This document shows positions 9,516-20,122 of a stretch of DNA of 64,000 nt, in pieces; positions within the stretch are counted from its first letter, which is position 1, and every line of letters begins with the position of its first letter. Source of the stretch: Vreelandella halophila (GTDB taxonomy: Bacteria; Pseudomonadota; Gammaproteobacteria; Pseudomonadales; Oleiphilaceae); the NCBI RefSeq assembly GCF_009856365.1, contig NZ_WMEX01000008.1, positions 62,001 to 126,000 of the forward strand, read 5' to 3'. The notes beneath the pieces were generated by a model that ran no database searches, was not told where the DNA came from, and saw nothing but the letters and a program-made list of their open reading frames with translations. The position numbers and the translations under genes were made by a program.

Positions 9516-10982
9516 CTAGGCCACCCTCGGGAAATGGCCCGTCATACGATCCCGCAGCGCGTCATGATAGAGCGCCTCGTAGGCTTCGGCGGCCGTGCTC
9601 CATTTAAAACGGGCACGCATGGCATTGGTCATGAGCTGGTTCCAGACTTCCGGCTGGTCAAAGTACCCACGGGCCTGATCCACGGCGGTGAGCACCGAGG
9701 CCGCATCCGGGCGGGCGATACGGATACCGGTCGCAGAGGCGGCATCCATATCTATATCCGTAACGGTATCCCTGAGCCCCCCGACGTTGGTAACCAGCGG
9801 AACGGTTCCGTAGCGCATGGCGATCATCTGCGCGATGCCACAGGGCTCGAAGCGCGATGGCATCAACAGCATGTCCGCTGCGGCGTACAGTCGGTGAGCC
9901 ATGTCCTCGTTGAAGGCGGTGTGCACCGCCAGCCTGCCCGCATGGGTTCGCGCCAGCTCATGCAGTTCACTCTCGCGATGCGCGTCGCCAGCACCGAGGA
10001 TCACCAGGCGCAGGTCACGCCGCATCAGGTCCGGCAGCGCCTCCAGCAGCAGATCAATCCCCTTCTGTTCCGTCAGCCGACCGACCCAGGCGATGATCGG
10101 TGCCTTGTCGCTGTGATCGAACGCCAGTCCGAGGTCGCGGATCAGCTCCTGGCGTTGGCGAGCCTTACCTTCGACGCGTGCCGCATCAAAAGGATGCGTC
10201 AGCACTGGATCCGTAGCAGGATTCCAGACCTGGTAATCAACACCGTTCAGAATGCCGCTGAGCACCCCGGAGCGAGCCCGGAAAACGCCCTCCATACCAG
10301 CCCCGAACTCCGGTGTGAGAATCTCCGCCGCATAGGAAGGGCTGACCGTCGTCACACGGTCCGCATAGTTCACGCCGGCCTTGAGCAGTGAGATGGTGCT
10401 GTAGAACTCCAGCGCCTCGGCGTCATTGAGATGCGCCGGCAACCCGAGCCGCGCCATCAGCTCCGGAGGGAAGCACCCGGTGTACCCCGCATTGTGGACG
10501 GTAAACACCGAAGCCGCCGCCGCACCACTGAGACGCATGAAGAGCGGCGTCAGCCCCGTGTGCCAGTCATGGCAATGGACCACATCCGGGTGCCAGCCGG
10601 TCGCCAGTGTGCCGTCGCCGATCATTGCCGCCACACGCGAGAGGTTGCCGAACTGAACCGCGTTGTCCGCCCAGGGCGCGCCCGCCCTTGTCAGGTAGGG
10701 GCGCCCACGCCGCCTCAGGAATCCAGGCGTTTCAAGCAGCCATACGGGGCACGGCAGATCGCGGCCCCTGATTTCGGCCACCCGCCCCTGGCCCGCATCC
10801 AGGCGGACCAGCGTCGCCGACTCATCAGCGAGCCCGCGTTTGTACGAGGGCACCAATACCCTCACGTCATGGCCCCGTTCCGCCAGCGCCCCCGGCAGCG
10901 CGCCCATGACATCGCCCAGGCCGCCGACCTTGGCCAGCGGCGCCATTTCAGCGGCGGTCAGCAGTATTTTCATCGATTCCAT
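9516..10982 (-). CDS. glgA: Glycogen synthase (GT5)
   Basis: 488 residues from the ATG at 10982, chosen for its GGAG site; the frame is open further upstream but inside glgB. It transfers glucose from ADP-glucose to the non-reducing end of alpha-1,4-glucan. The ADP-glucose motif KVGGLGDV starts at K18; [30 protein letters not shown] and the C-terminal [18 protein letters not shown] are intact. The start overlaps the end of glgB by 35 bp, so the two are one transcript and probably translationally coupled. The glk gene converges on it with a 45 bp gap. Confidence 0.95.
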   Translation of the reverse strand: MESMKILLTAAEMAPLAKVGGLGDVMGALPGALAERGHDVRVLVPSYKRGLADESATLVRLDAGQGRVAEIRGRDLPCPVWLLETPGFLRRRGRPYLTRAGAPWADNAVQFGNLSRVAAMIGDGTLATGWHPDVVHCHDWHTGLTPLFMRLSGAAAASVFTVHNAGYTGCFPPELMARLGLPAHLNDAEALEFYSTISLLKAGVNYADRVTTVSPSYAAEILTPEFGAGMEGVFRARSGVLSGILNGVDYQVWNPATDPVLTHPFDAARVEGKARQRQELIRDLGLAFDHSDKAPIIAWVGRLTEQKGIDLLLEALPDLMRRDLRLVILGAGDAHRESELHELARTHAGRLAVHTAFNEDMAHRLYAAADMLLMPSRFEPCGIAQMIAMRYGTVPLVTNVGGLRDTVTDIDMDAASATGIRIARPDAASVLTAVDQARGYFDQPEVWNQLMTNAMRARFKWSTAAEAYEALYHDALRDRMTGHFPRVA

Positions 10983-12900
10983 GTCCAGTCTCCTCCAGTT
11001 CGAGATAAACGGCGCCAAGGGGGGGAAGGGTGAGCGACAGTGTCGCCGGACGCCCCATCCAGGGAACCGCGCGTGCCTCGCCGCCGCCGAGGTTGCCGAC
11101 GTCAGAGCCGCCGTAAAGTGCCGAATCCGAATTGAGGCACTCGCGGTAAACGCCGGGCTGTGGCACACCAATGCGATAGCCATAGCGCGGCACGGGGGTG
11201 AAATTACAGACCACGACCACCGTTCCCGTGGTATCCCGGCGCAGAAAGCTGATCACTGACTGATCGGAGTCATGACAGTCGATCCATTCGAAACCGGACT
11301 CACTGAAGTCCTGCCGGTGCAGCGCCGGATTCACGGCATACAGCCGATTCAGGTCCAAAACCAGCCGCTGGACACCCGCGTGGTAGCCGTGTTCCGCGAG
11401 CGTTCCATCCAGTTGCCCCTCATGGGCCCACTCCCAGGGCTGGGCCAGCTCGCTGCCCATGAACAGCAGCTTCTTGCCGGGGTAAGCGAACATATACGCG
11501 TACAGCAGCCGCAGGTTGGCGAACCGCTGCCACTCATCGCCGGGCATCCGGTCCAGCAGCGACCCTTTGCCGTGGACGACCTCGTCGTGGGAAAGCGGCA
11601 GGATAAAGTTTTCATGGAAAGCATAGAGGAGCCCGAACGTCAGGCGGTCATGATGGTAGCGACGGTGAACAGGGTCTTCCCGCATATAGGCCAGGGTGTC
11701 GTGCATCCAGCCCATGTTCCATTTCATGCTGAACCCCAGCCCCCCAAGGTGCACCGGTCGGGTGACCCCCGGCCAGGCGGTTGATTCCTCGGCAATGGTG
11801 AAGGTCCCCGGGCATTCGCCATGGGTCACCCGGTTCAGCTCCTGGAGAAACGAGATGGCCTCCAGGTTCTCGTTGCCGCCATAGGCATTGGGTGTCCACT
11901 CGCCCCCGCTGCGGCCGTAATCGAGGTAAAGCATGGAGGCGACCGCATCAATACGCAGGCCGTCGAGATGGAAGTGTTCGAGCCAGTAGAGGGCACTCGA
12001 TATGAGAAAGCTCTGAACCTCGTGGCGCCCGAGGTTGAACGCGAGTGTGCCCCATTCCGGCGTTTCCCGGGCGGGGTCGGCGTGCTCAAACAGCGCCGTA
12101 CCGTCGAAACGCGCCAGGGCATGATCATCCTTGGGGAAGTGGGCGGGCACCCAGTCAAGGATCACGCCAATACCGGCGCCGTGAAGCCGGTCCACCAGGT
12201 AACGGAAGTCGTCGGGCGTACCGAAGCGACTGGTCGGGGCGAAGAAACCGGTTGCCTGATAGCCCCAGGAGGCATCCAGGGGATGCTCGGTGACCGGCAT
12301 CAGCTCAACGTGCGTGAAACCGCTCTGGTGGAGCGTCTCGACCAGCCCATCCGCCAGTTCGCGGTAGTTGAGGAACGACCCGTCCGGGTGGCGACGCCAC
12401 GAACCGGCATGGATCTCGTAGATGCTCAGGGGGGCGTCCTGCCAGCGCGCCCGCTGGCGCTGCCAGGCGCGGTCATGCCATTGGTGCTCGGGGGGCGGTG
12501 CGACAATGCTGGCGGTGCGTGGGCGGGCTTCGAAGTGTCGCCCGAAAGGATCAATCTTGGTAACGACCTCGCCGGTGTAGCGGCTACGGAGCTGGAACTT
12601 GTAGAGCGCGCCCGCTTGCACGCCGGGAATGAAGCATTCCCAGACGCCATGGGGGGAGTGTTCGCTCATGCGGTGGTGGTGCCCATCCCAGCCGTTGAAA
12701 TCACCGATCACACTGACCCATTCCGCATTCGGCGCCCAGACGCTGAACCGGGTTCCGGGTATGCCCTCACATTCGCCCGTGTGCGCCCCCAGAAGCTGCC
12801 ACGCGCGCCAGTGCTCGCCCCTGCTGAAGCGCGCCAGATCCGCCGACTGTAACGCCAGCAACGGATGCCATTCGCCTGCGGCGGTTGCTGGATTCTCCAT
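10948..12900 (-). CDS. glgB: 1,4-alpha-glucan branching enzyme (CBM48-GH13)
   Basis: 650 residues from the ATG at 12900 with a GAGG sequence about 10 nt upstream; GTG codons further upstream are possible starts. It makes alpha-1,6 branches in glycogen. An N-terminal CBM48 module (~residues 45-140, [20 protein letters not shown]) precedes the GH13 barrel. The nucleophile is D318 ([15 protein letters not shown]), the acid/base is the glutamate of TIAEEST, and the transition-state aspartate is in [14 protein letters not shown]. It lacks the extra N-terminal domain of long GlgB proteins. First gene of the glgB-glgA operon; the upstream region shared with glgC carries a FixK/FNR-type palindrome. 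Confidence 0.95.
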   Translation of the reverse strand: MENPATAAGEWHPLLALQSADLARFSRGEHWRAWQLLGAHTGECEGIPGTRFSVWAPNAEWVSVIGDFNGWDGHHHRMSEHSPHGVWECFIPGVQAGALYKFQLRSRYTGEVVTKIDPFGRHFEARPRTASIVAPPPEHQWHDRAWQRQRARWQDAPLSIYEIHAGSWRRHPDGSFLNYRELADGLVETLHQSGFTHVELMPVTEHPLDASWGYQATGFFAPTSRFGTPDDFRYLVDRLHGAGIGVILDWVPAHFPKDDHALARFDGTALFEHADPARETPEWGTLAFNLGRHEVQSFLISSALYWLEHFHLDGLRIDAVASMLYLDYGRSGGEWTPNAYGGNENLEAISFLQELNRVTHGECPGTFTIAEESTAWPGVTRPVHLGGLGFSMKWNMGWMHDTLAYMREDPVHRRYHHDRLTFGLLYAFHENFILPLSHDEVVHGKGSLLDRMPGDEWQRFANLRLLYAYMFAYPGKKLLFMGSELAQPWEWAHEGQLDGTLAEHGYHAGVQRLVLDLNRLYAVNPALHRQDFSESGFEWIDCHDSDQSVISFLRRDTTGTVVVVCNFTPVPRYGYRIGVPQPGVYRECLNSDSALYGGSDVGNLGGGEARAVPWMGRPATLSLTLPPLGAVYLELEETGHGIDENTADRR

Positions 12901-12998
12901 CACCGGGGTTCCCTCTGCCACTGTTCGATCCTTAGGCCTCTGGGGACCAGGGTTAACGGCTATTCCCGGGATCTTCCCGCAGTGCGCCGGCACGCGTA

Positions 12999-13012
12999 TT
13001 GACCCGCGTCAA
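12999..13012. promoter_or_regulatory. FNR/FixK-type palindrome between glgB and glgC
   Basis: TTGACCCGCGTCAA, form TTGAC-N4-GTCAA, perfect in both half-sites. It lies in the 173 bp divergent region, 61 bp upstream of the glgC start and 98 bp upstream of the glgB start. It could serve both operons. No clear -10 box is visible on either side. Confidence 0.7.
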
Positions 13013-13073
13013 CGCACAACGGGGTATCCGATGCTCGAATGGAATGGCCGCCATGTTCCAGACCGGAGAGAGG

Positions 13074-14351
13074 ATGAACGTATCCGCCAAGGTGTCGAAT
13101 CAACGCTACATCAGTCGCATTACCCAGAACACGCTGGCCCTCGTTCTTGCCGGCGGCAAGGGGACCCGGCTGGGGTCGCTCACATCCCACCGGGTCAAGC
13201 CGGCTGTACCCTTTGGCGGGCATTTCCGGATCATCGACTTCCCCCTTTCCAACTGCGTCAATTCGGGAATACGCCGCATTGGCATCCTGACCCAGTACAA
13301 GGCGCACTCCCTCATCCAGCACGTCCATCAGGGGTGGGCGTTCCTGCGCCCGGAACTGGGCGAATTCATGGAGCTGCTGCCCGCCCAGCAGCGAACCGGC
13401 GATGAGTGGTATCTGGGCACCGCCGATGCGGTCTACCAGAACATGGATATCCTGAGACTGCATGACCCAACCTACCTTCTGGTGCTGGGTGGCGACCACA
13501 TCTACAAGATGGATTACGGCCCGATGCTGGCGCAGCATGTCAGCAGCGGGGCCGATGTCACCGTCGGCTGCATGCCGGTGCCGATCAGTGAGGCGTCCAG
13601 CTTCGGGATCATGGAAGTGGATGCCACCAACCGCATTCAACGGTTCACTGAAAAACCCACGCACTGCGAGCCCATGCCGGACCAGCCGGACTACGCCCTC
13701 GCCTCCATGGGCATCTATGTGTTCAATACGCGCTACCTGCTGTCACGCCTGCTCGTGGATTCCAACAGTGCGACATCCGGCCACGACTTCGGTAAGGACA
13801 TTATTCCGGCTGCCGTTGCCGACAGTGATGTGTTCGCCTTCCTGTATCTGGGACATGATGGCGAGACCTCTGCCTATTGGCGCGATGTGGGCAGTATTGA
13901 TTCCTACTGGAGGGCCAATATGGAGCTGATCGGCGTCAACCCCGAACTCAACATCTATGATCAGCGCTGGCCCATCCTGACCTGGCAGCGTCAGGCGCCG
14001 CCCGCCAAGTTCGTACTTGATGAACCGGGTCGCTGCGGCGTGGCCACCAACTCCATGGTGGCTGGTGGCTGCATCGTCTCCGGCGCCACGGTGCGCAACT
14101 CGGTTCTGTCGTCGCACGTGACCGTCGCGGAAGGGTCAACCATCGAGAGTGCCGTCCTGCTGGAAAACGTCAGGGTCGGACGCGATGTCCATATCAAGCG
14201 CGCCGTGATCGAGACCGGCTGCACCATACCGGATGGCATGCACATCGGATTCGACGCCGTCCTGGATGGCACTCGGTTTGAGCGCAGCGACGGCGGCATC
14301 ATCCTCGTCACACCCGAGATGCTGGGACAGGAGGTGAATCATGTCCGATAA
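13074..14351 (+). CDS. glgC: Glucose-1-phosphate adenylyltransferase
   Basis: 425 residues from the ATG at 13074 with GGAG 5 nt upstream. It makes ADP-glucose from glucose-1-phosphate and ATP, the committed step of glycogen synthesis. The nucleotidyltransferase signature LALVLAGGKGTRLGSLT, the PAVPFGGHFRIIDFPLSNC segment, the catalytic-region GTADAVYQNMD and LGGDHIYKMDY, and the C-terminal left-handed helix repeats (GCIVSGATVRNSVLSS) are all present. It is allosterically controlled in relatives. Its last 11 bp overlap the start of the GH57 gene, so glgC, the GH57 gene and malQ form one operon. Confidence 0.96.
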   Translation: MNVSAKVSNQRYISRITQNTLALVLAGGKGTRLGSLTSHRVKPAVPFGGHFRIIDFPLSNCVNSGIRRIGILTQYKAHSLIQHVHQGWAFLRPELGEFMELLPAQQRTGDEWYLGTADAVYQNMDILRLHDPTYLLVLGGDHIYKMDYGPMLAQHVSSGADVTVGCMPVPISEASSFGIMEVDATNRIQRFTEKPTHCEPMPDQPDYALASMGIYVFNTRYLLSRLLVDSNSATSGHDFGKDIIPAAVADSDVFAFLYLGHDGETSAYWRDVGSIDSYWRANMELIGVNPELNIYDQRWPILTWQRQAPPAKFVLDEPGRCGVATNSMVAGGCIVSGATVRNSVLSSHVTVAEGSTIESAVLLENVRVGRDVHIKRAVIETGCTIPDGMHIGFDAVLDGTRFERSDGGIILVTPEMLGQEVNHVR

Positions 14352-16023
14352 GCGCCTGCGCGTCGTTCTGTGCTGGCACATGCACCAGCCGGAATACAGG
14401 GACCCCCTGACCGGGGAATACCTCACACCCTGGACCTACCTGCACGCGATCAAGGACTACGTGGACATGGCGGCCCACCTTGAGGACGCGCCTGAGGGGG
14501 TGCAGGCGGTGATCAACTTCCCGCCCGTACTTCTGGAGCAGATCACCAGTTACGCCCGTCGGGTCCATGATCTTCTGGAGTGCGAGAGGCATCCGGGCGA
14601 CCCACTGCTCGCGGCACTCGCACTGGAGCCGCCGGTCCAGCCCCGGGAGACGCGCCGCGCCCTGCTCCAGCGCTGCCTTCAGGCGCACCAGCAGACCATG
14701 ATCGATCGGTTTCCACCGTACGCGCGGCTGGCGGCCCTGGCACGCAGGGCACTGGAGACCGACACTGGCCCCGGTTACCTGACCGACATCCATCTCACGG
14801 ACCTGGTGACCTGGTACCACCTCGCCTGGCTGGGCGAAACGGTCCGTCGTCGCGACCCCCGCGTCCGAACCCTGATGGAGAAGGAACAGGATTACGGGAT
14901 GGCCGACAGGCGCCTTCTGGTCACGATCATCGGAGAGCTCCTGGCCGGTCTACTGGACCGGTTCAGCGCCCTGGTGGACGCGGGACGCCTGGAGCTGTCC
15001 ACGACGCCCTATACCCACCCCATGCTGCCTCTTCTGATCGACTTTAAGGCCGCCACCGAGGCCCGGCCGGACACACCCCTGCCGCAGCATCCGTACCCTG
15101 GCGGCCTGGAGAGGGCCCAGTGGCAACTGCAAAAGGCGAGGCGGTCTTTCAGTGAACACTTTGGCCACGAGCCAACAGGATGCTGGCCCTCCGAGGGCGG
15201 TGTGTCAGCGGCAACCCTGCAGCTGATCGGCCAGTCCGGCTTTCGCTGGACCGCCAGCGGCCAGGGCGTGCTCAGACACAGCCTGGCGGACGCGGACCCG
15301 GACTCCGGCCAGCTGCACCGGCCCTACCGGCTCGATGAAGACGGTCCTGTCTGCTTTTTCAGGGATGACGAACTGGCCGACCTGATCGGGTTCAGCTACA
15401 GCCACTGGCATGGTGATGATGCGGTGGCCGACTTCGTGGAACGCCTTGAGGGCATCGCCGCCGAAGGGGATGGAGGGCGGGTCGTCGCGGTCATTCTTGA
15501 TGGCGAGAACCCCTGGGAACATTACCCCGACAATGGTTTCCATTTTGTCCCGGCACTTTACAGGGCACTCCTGCAGAGCGGAGAACTGCTCCTGACCACC
15601 TTCAGCCGCTGCCTGGACGACACGGCCGTACCGGTGGAGCACCTGCCACACCTGGTCGCCGGCAGTTGGGTCTATGGCGACTTCGGCACCTGGGTTGGCG
15701 ACCCGGACAAAAACCGTGCCTGGGATCTGCTGTGTGACGCCAAGGCCGTCTTCGATGAACGCTACCCCCACCTCCATGACGCGGCGCACAAGGCGCTGAC
15801 GCTGCGTCAGCTCGCCGTCTGTGAGGGCTCGGACTGGTTCTGGTGGTTTGGTGACTACAACCCGGAGGAGGCGGTCGATGAGTTCGACCGCATCTATCGG
15901 CGCCACCTCGCCACCCTCTATGAGCTGCTGGAGGCACCCTGCCCCCCGACCCTTGATACGCCCATCAGCGTCGGCAGCGGAGGCCCCGAGATGGGCGGCG
16001 CCATGCGCCGAAGTCACGAATGA
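14341..16023 (+). CDS. GH57 family glycoside hydrolase / alpha-glucan-active enzyme
   Basis: 560 residues. The N terminus LCWHMHQPEYRDPLTGEY is the classic GH57 start, with the histidines of motif 1. The nucleophile glutamate is E285 in GCWPSEGGVS, and the acid/base aspartate is D387 in VILDGENPWE. GH57 members are alpha-amylases, amylopullulanases, 4-alpha-glucanotransferases or branching enzymes, acting with retention. The length and the neighbourhood (glgC upstream by an 11 bp overlap, malQ downstream by a 4 bp ATGA overlap) indicate a role in glycogen turnover. The precise specificity cannot be read from the sequence. No signal peptide, so cytosolic. Confidence 0.9.
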   Translation: MSDKRLRVVLCWHMHQPEYRDPLTGEYLTPWTYLHAIKDYVDMAAHLEDAPEGVQAVINFPPVLLEQITSYARRVHDLLECERHPGDPLLAALALEPPVQPRETRRALLQRCLQAHQQTMIDRFPPYARLAALARRALETDTGPGYLTDIHLTDLVTWYHLAWLGETVRRRDPRVRTLMEKEQDYGMADRRLLVTIIGELLAGLLDRFSALVDAGRLELSTTPYTHPMLPLLIDFKAATEARPDTPLPQHPYPGGLERAQWQLQKARRSFSEHFGHEPTGCWPSEGGVSAATLQLIGQSGFRWTASGQGVLRHSLADADPDSGQLHRPYRLDEDGPVCFFRDDELADLIGFSYSHWHGDDAVADFVERLEGIAAEGDGGRVVAVILDGENPWEHYPDNGFHFVPALYRALLQSGELLLTTFSRCLDDTAVPVEHLPHLVAGSWVYGDFGTWVGDPDKNRAWDLLCDAKAVFDERYPHLHDAAHKALTLRQLAVCEGSDWFWWFGDYNPEEAVDEFDRIYRRHLATLYELLEAPCPPTLDTPISVGSGGPEMGGAMRRSHE

Positions 16024-17537
16024 CCCTGCCGCTGTCGTGGCAGGGGCAGCGCCAGGCGGGCGTCCTGCTGCACCCCACATGCCTGCCCGGCGGGGGTGAT
16101 CTCGGCCCTGCGGCACGTGACTTCGTGGATTTTCTCGCCGCCTCGGGATTCCGTGTCTGGCAGATGCTTCCGGTTGGTCCCGTTCACGCGGACGGCTCAC
16201 CGTATCTGTCCCAGTCAAGCTTTGCCGGCAATACCGGCCTGATCAGTCCTGACGACATAGTCGGGCTCGGTCTTCTGCCCGATGGCATCGACCCGGAAAA
16301 CCTGAAGTCCCCGGAGCGCCGCGAACTCCTGACGCAGGTCCACGGGACCCTTCCCGATCACCCGGAACACCGGCATGCTCTGGCACTTTTCCGCGAGGCG
16401 AATGGCGGCTGGCTGGATGATTATGCCCTTTTCCGCTGCCTTGCACGACACCACGGAAACAGGCCCTGGCCGCGCTGGCCGACGGCGGAGAGCCACCGTG
16501 ATCCGGAGCGACTGGCGACGCTGCATGCGGACCTCGCGCCCGAGATCGAACTCGAGTGCCTGGGGCAGTATCTGTTCGCCCTGCAATGGCAGGCCCTTCA
16601 TGACTACGCCGCCGATCGCGGGATCCAGCTTTTCGGGGATCTTCCGGTCTACGTGGCCCACAACAGCGTGGATGTGTGGTGCCACCCGGAACTGTTTGAA
16701 CTGGATGACGCCGGCCATCCGGCCGAGGTCGCCGGTGTTCCGCCGGATGCCTTTGCCGAGCACGGACAGTACTGGGGCAACCCGGTCTACCGCTGGGATC
16801 GCCATAAACAGGACGGCTACCGATGGTGGATCGACCGCCTCGGGCACCAGTTGCGGCGGTTTGATCTCCTGCGCCTGGACCACTTCCGGGGATTCGAGGC
16901 GTACTGGTCGATTCCCGCTGGCGCGGCCACGGCGGCCGAGGGGCGCTGGCGCCAGGGACCCGGTATTCAGCTCTTCAACGCCATGTACGAGTCCCTGGGC
17001 CCGCTCCCCCTGGTTGCCGAGGACCTCGGCGAGATCACGCCGGCTGTTGAACGCTTGCGGCAGGGCCTGGACTGCCCTGGCATGCGGGTATTGCAGTTCG
17101 CCTTCGACGGCGATGCCACCAACCCGCACCGCCCCCACAATCACCGGGTCGACACCGTTGTCTACACCGGCACCCACGACAACGACACCACGCTCGGCTG
17201 GTGGCACGCCTGTGACGCGACGACCCGCACCACAGCGATGGACTATCTCGCAACGCCCTCGGGCCCCATGCCCTGGCCCCTCATCCAGACGGCCCTCAAC
17301 TCCGTCGGGCAACTTGCCATAATTCCGTTACAGGATCTGTTGGGACTGGGGAGCGAAGCGCGCATGAACACACCCGGCACCACTCACGGCAACTGGCAAT
17401 GGCAACTCGAACCGGGGGATCCGCCGTTGAGCCTGATTCCGCACCTGCGCCATGCCCTGACGATCAGCGGCCGCTGCGGGCCGGTCACACCCAGCGCATG
17501 CACCCCATCTCCAGGGGATGCTGGAGACGGCGATTGA
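16020..17537 (+). CDS. malQ: 4-alpha-glucanotransferase (amylomaltase, GH77)
   Basis: 505 residues. It transfers maltodextrin segments between glucans and releases glucose, which the nearby glucokinase can use. Family motifs: SPYLSQSSFAGN, GIQLFGDLPVYVAHNSVDVW, the nucleophile aspartate in LLRLDHFRGFEAYW, the acid/base glutamate in VAEDLGEI, and THDNDTTLGWW. The start overlaps the GH57 stop (ATGA). Its last 53 bp overlap the convergent end of the phosphorylase gene, so the C-terminal ~17 residues (SACTPSPGDAGDGD region) are read from the complement of the phosphorylase 3' end. Confidence 0.95.
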   Translation: MTLPLSWQGQRQAGVLLHPTCLPGGGDLGPAARDFVDFLAASGFRVWQMLPVGPVHADGSPYLSQSSFAGNTGLISPDDIVGLGLLPDGIDPENLKSPERRELLTQVHGTLPDHPEHRHALALFREANGGWLDDYALFRCLARHHGNRPWPRWPTAESHRDPERLATLHADLAPEIELECLGQYLFALQWQALHDYAADRGIQLFGDLPVYVAHNSVDVWCHPELFELDDAGHPAEVAGVPPDAFAEHGQYWGNPVYRWDRHKQDGYRWWIDRLGHQLRRFDLLRLDHFRGFEAYWSIPAGAATAAEGRWRQGPGIQLFNAMYESLGPLPLVAEDLGEITPAVERLRQGLDCPGMRVLQFAFDGDATNPHRPHNHRVDTVVYTGTHDNDTTLGWWHACDATTRTTAMDYLATPSGPMPWPLIQTALNSVGQLAIIPLQDLLGLGSEARMNTPGTTHGNWQWQLEPGDPPLSLIPHLRHALTISGRCGPVTPSACTPSPGDAGDGD

Positions 17538-20046
17538 AGGGGTACATCCGGACGTGCATCCGGAAAAGGCCATTCTCGGGCGCGGGTATGGCAAGGACGA
17601 AACGATGCCCTCTGGATGCATCCTCGTCCCGGGCGCTGAAACGATAGACCCGCTCAGCCGCATCCGTTGCCATGTCCGGAGTAAGCAGGCACTCCACGAC
17701 CACATCATCCGGTGACAGCCCGTTGAGGTTGGCATCCACCGTCAGGATGGCGTCATTGTCCCCCTCGGTTGCCTCCGGCGGCTGTTCCGCCCAGGCCATT
17801 GTCACACCGGACCAGGCCGCGCAGACCCGCGCCTTCCATTCAGCGAGCTCACGGGCGCCGGCACCCCCTGATTCCGAGAGACCACGCGCACCGGCGACGG
17901 CCGGCGCATAGATATCCTCGGCGTACCGCAGGACCATCCGCTCCGCACTGAAGCGCGGCAGCACCGTGTACATGGAAGCCTTGCACCGGCTTACCCAGTC
18001 TCTCGAGTAGCCGCCGGGACCGACATCGAAGTAGCTTGGGACCACTTCATGTTCAAGCATGTCCAGAAGGTCCTGGGCCTCGACCAGGTCGCGCTGATCG
18101 CTGGGCAGATCGTCACTGTGCGGTGCGATCCCCCAGCCATTGTGGCCATCAAAGCCCTCGGCCCACCAGCCGTCCAGTATGCTCAGATTGAGCCCGCCAT
18201 TGATGGCCGCTTTCTGGCCCGAGGTTCCGCTGGCCTCCAACGGGTATTCCGGGGTGTTGAGCCACACGTCCACACCGGTCACAAGCTTGCGTGCCAGCGC
18301 GATGTCATACCCCTCTATCAGGAAGACACGGTTCAGAAATGACGGCTGTGACGCGAACTCGTGAACACGCCGGATCAACGCCTGGCCAGGCATGTCCTGG
18401 GGGTGGGCCTTACCCGCGAAGAGCAGGATGACCGGACGTTCGGGGTCGCCCAGGATCCGCGTCAGGCGCTGCATGTCCTCGAAGATCAGCAGCGCCCGCT
18501 TGTAGGTGGCGAAGCGCCGAGCGAAACCGATGATCAGGGGTTGCGTGTTCTCGGCCGTGATGACACGGCGCATGCCCTCAATACGCGCGCGACTGAAATT
18601 GTTGCGGCGATACTGTTCCCCCAGGCGCTCACCTAGATCCGAAAGCATGTCGCTTTTCAGCGACTGGGTCAGACTCCAGAAACGGTGGTCCGGAATCCGC
18701 TGGATGGTCCGCTGCCAGAATTCCGTATCATCAAGGTGGGCTTTCCAGTCCGGACAGTGTCCGTCGAACAGGTTGACCCACTCCCGCGCCAGGAAGGTGG
18801 GTATATGAACCCCGTTGGAGACCGATGAAAGCGGATTCTCCGCCGGCTCAATGTCCGGCCAGACATGGGATTCCATCTGCGCGGCGACATCACGATGGAC
18901 CCTACTGACCCCGTTGAATCGCCGGGCGCCACGAAGTGCCAGTGCCGTCATGTTGAATCGACCCCGGTTCTGGGGCGATCGCGCCAGATCCAGAAGCGTC
19001 TTCACGGGCACCGCCATGGCCTCAGCCAGCCCCCAGAGGTACTCGGAGGCGAGATCCTGATCAAACAGGTCATGCCCGGCGGGAACCGCCGTATGCGTCG
19101 TAAACACGGTCGCAGCCGCCGTTGCCTCCAGCGCTGCCTGGAAATCCAGCCCCTGCGCGACCCACTCCCGGCACCGCTCCAGAATCAGGAACGCGGAATG
19201 GCCCTCATTGATATGCCAGACGCTCGGGGTCAGGCCCAGCCGCCGGAGTGCGAGAACGCCGCCCACACCCAGCAACAGTTCCTGGGCAATACGCATGCGC
19301 CTGTCCCCCCCGTAAAGCTGGTAGGTAATGGGGCGGTCCTCGGGCTCATTGACCGCGACGTCGGAATCCAGCAGATAAAGATGGACACGGCCAACGGTCA
19401 CCTGCCAGATCTGGACTACCACCTCACGCCCGGGAAACACCACCGGAATATGGATGGGCTCGCCCTGCTCGTCCAGCACCAGCGTGACCGGCAGTTCATC
19501 CAGGCTGTAGGGGTTGAGATGGATTTCCTGGCCACCAGTGCGGTTGATCGTCTGGCAGAAGTAACCCTGGCGGTACATCAGACCAACCGCCACAAACGAC
19601 AGCCCCAGGTCACTCGCTGCCTTACAGTGGTCCCCCGCCAGAATCCCGAGGCCCCCGGAATAGAGAGGCAGACTCTCGTGCAGGCCATACTCCATGCAGA
19701 AATAGGCGATCAGGTCCCGGTCGGTATCCAGCCCCTGAACCTCACGCTCTCTCGGGCTGGTGATCGACGGATCGAGATAGGCATCAAATGCGGCGAGAAC
19801 CTCCTGGTATCGCAGGTTGAAATCCGTGTCCTGAGCCAGCGCCTCCAGCCGGTGCTGAGCAACCCGCCGCAGGAAAACCTTGGGGTTGTGACCACAGCTT
19901 GCCCAAAGCTCAGGATCGATCCGGAAGAAAAGCCCACGGACACCACGATCCCAACTGTAGAAAAGGTTGTTCGCCAGCTCCTCAAGCCGTGAAAAGACAT
20001 CAGGGAGGCGCGGCCGTACTTCCAGGTAATACTCATTACCGCTCAT
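17485..20046 (-). CDS. glgP: Alpha-glucan (glycogen) phosphorylase, short DUF3417 type
   Basis: 853 residues from the ATG at 20046, with GGAG 8 nt upstream; an ATG at 20082 is an alternative. It releases glucose-1-phosphate from alpha-glucans. The N-terminal ~100 residues (LPDVFSRLEELANNLFYSWD) match the DUF3417 module found in the mycobacterial/thermophile type of alpha-glucan phosphorylase rather than in E. coli GlgP. The pyridoxal-phosphate lysine is K612 in SGTSGQKAAINGGLNLSILDGWW, and FCMEYGLHESLPLYSGGLG is conserved. Overlaps malQ tail-to-tail. A FixK/FNR-type palindrome lies upstream. Confidence 0.94.
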   Translation of the reverse strand: MSGNEYYLEVRPRLPDVFSRLEELANNLFYSWDRGVRGLFFRIDPELWASCGHNPKVFLRRVAQHRLEALAQDTDFNLRYQEVLAAFDAYLDPSITSPREREVQGLDTDRDLIAYFCMEYGLHESLPLYSGGLGILAGDHCKAASDLGLSFVAVGLMYRQGYFCQTINRTGGQEIHLNPYSLDELPVTLVLDEQGEPIHIPVVFPGREVVVQIWQVTVGRVHLYLLDSDVAVNEPEDRPITYQLYGGDRRMRIAQELLLGVGGVLALRRLGLTPSVWHINEGHSAFLILERCREWVAQGLDFQAALEATAAATVFTTHTAVPAGHDLFDQDLASEYLWGLAEAMAVPVKTLLDLARSPQNRGRFNMTALALRGARRFNGVSRVHRDVAAQMESHVWPDIEPAENPLSSVSNGVHIPTFLAREWVNLFDGHCPDWKAHLDDTEFWQRTIQRIPDHRFWSLTQSLKSDMLSDLGERLGEQYRRNNFSRARIEGMRRVITAENTQPLIIGFARRFATYKRALLIFEDMQRLTRILGDPERPVILLFAGKAHPQDMPGQALIRRVHEFASQPSFLNRVFLIEGYDIALARKLVTGVDVWLNTPEYPLEASGTSGQKAAINGGLNLSILDGWWAEGFDGHNGWGIAPHSDDLPSDQRDLVEAQDLLDMLEHEVVPSYFDVGPGGYSRDWVSRCKASMYTVLPRFSAERMVLRYAEDIYAPAVAGARGLSESGGAGARELAEWKARVCAAWSGVTMAWAEQPPEATEGDNDAILTVDANLNGLSPDDVVVECLLTPDMATDAAERVYRFSARDEDASRGHRFVLAIPAPENGLFRMHVRMYPFNRRLQHPLEMGCMRWV

Positions 20047-20108
20047 CCGCTGTCTCCCTGTCTGGAGGGTCGAAGACTCCATGCTAGGGGCGGATTCCTG
20101 CCGCAGTA

Positions 20109-20122
20109 TTGACCGCGGTCAA
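20109..20122. promoter_or_regulatory. FNR/FixK-type palindrome between glgP and the unknown gene at 20213
   Basis: TTGACCGCGGTCAA, a perfect palindrome of the form TTGAC-N4-GTCAA. It is 62 bp from the glgP ATG and 90 bp from the start of the divergent gene. On the glgP side a TAGCAT element follows 22 nt later and might be a -10 box. Confidence 0.7.
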
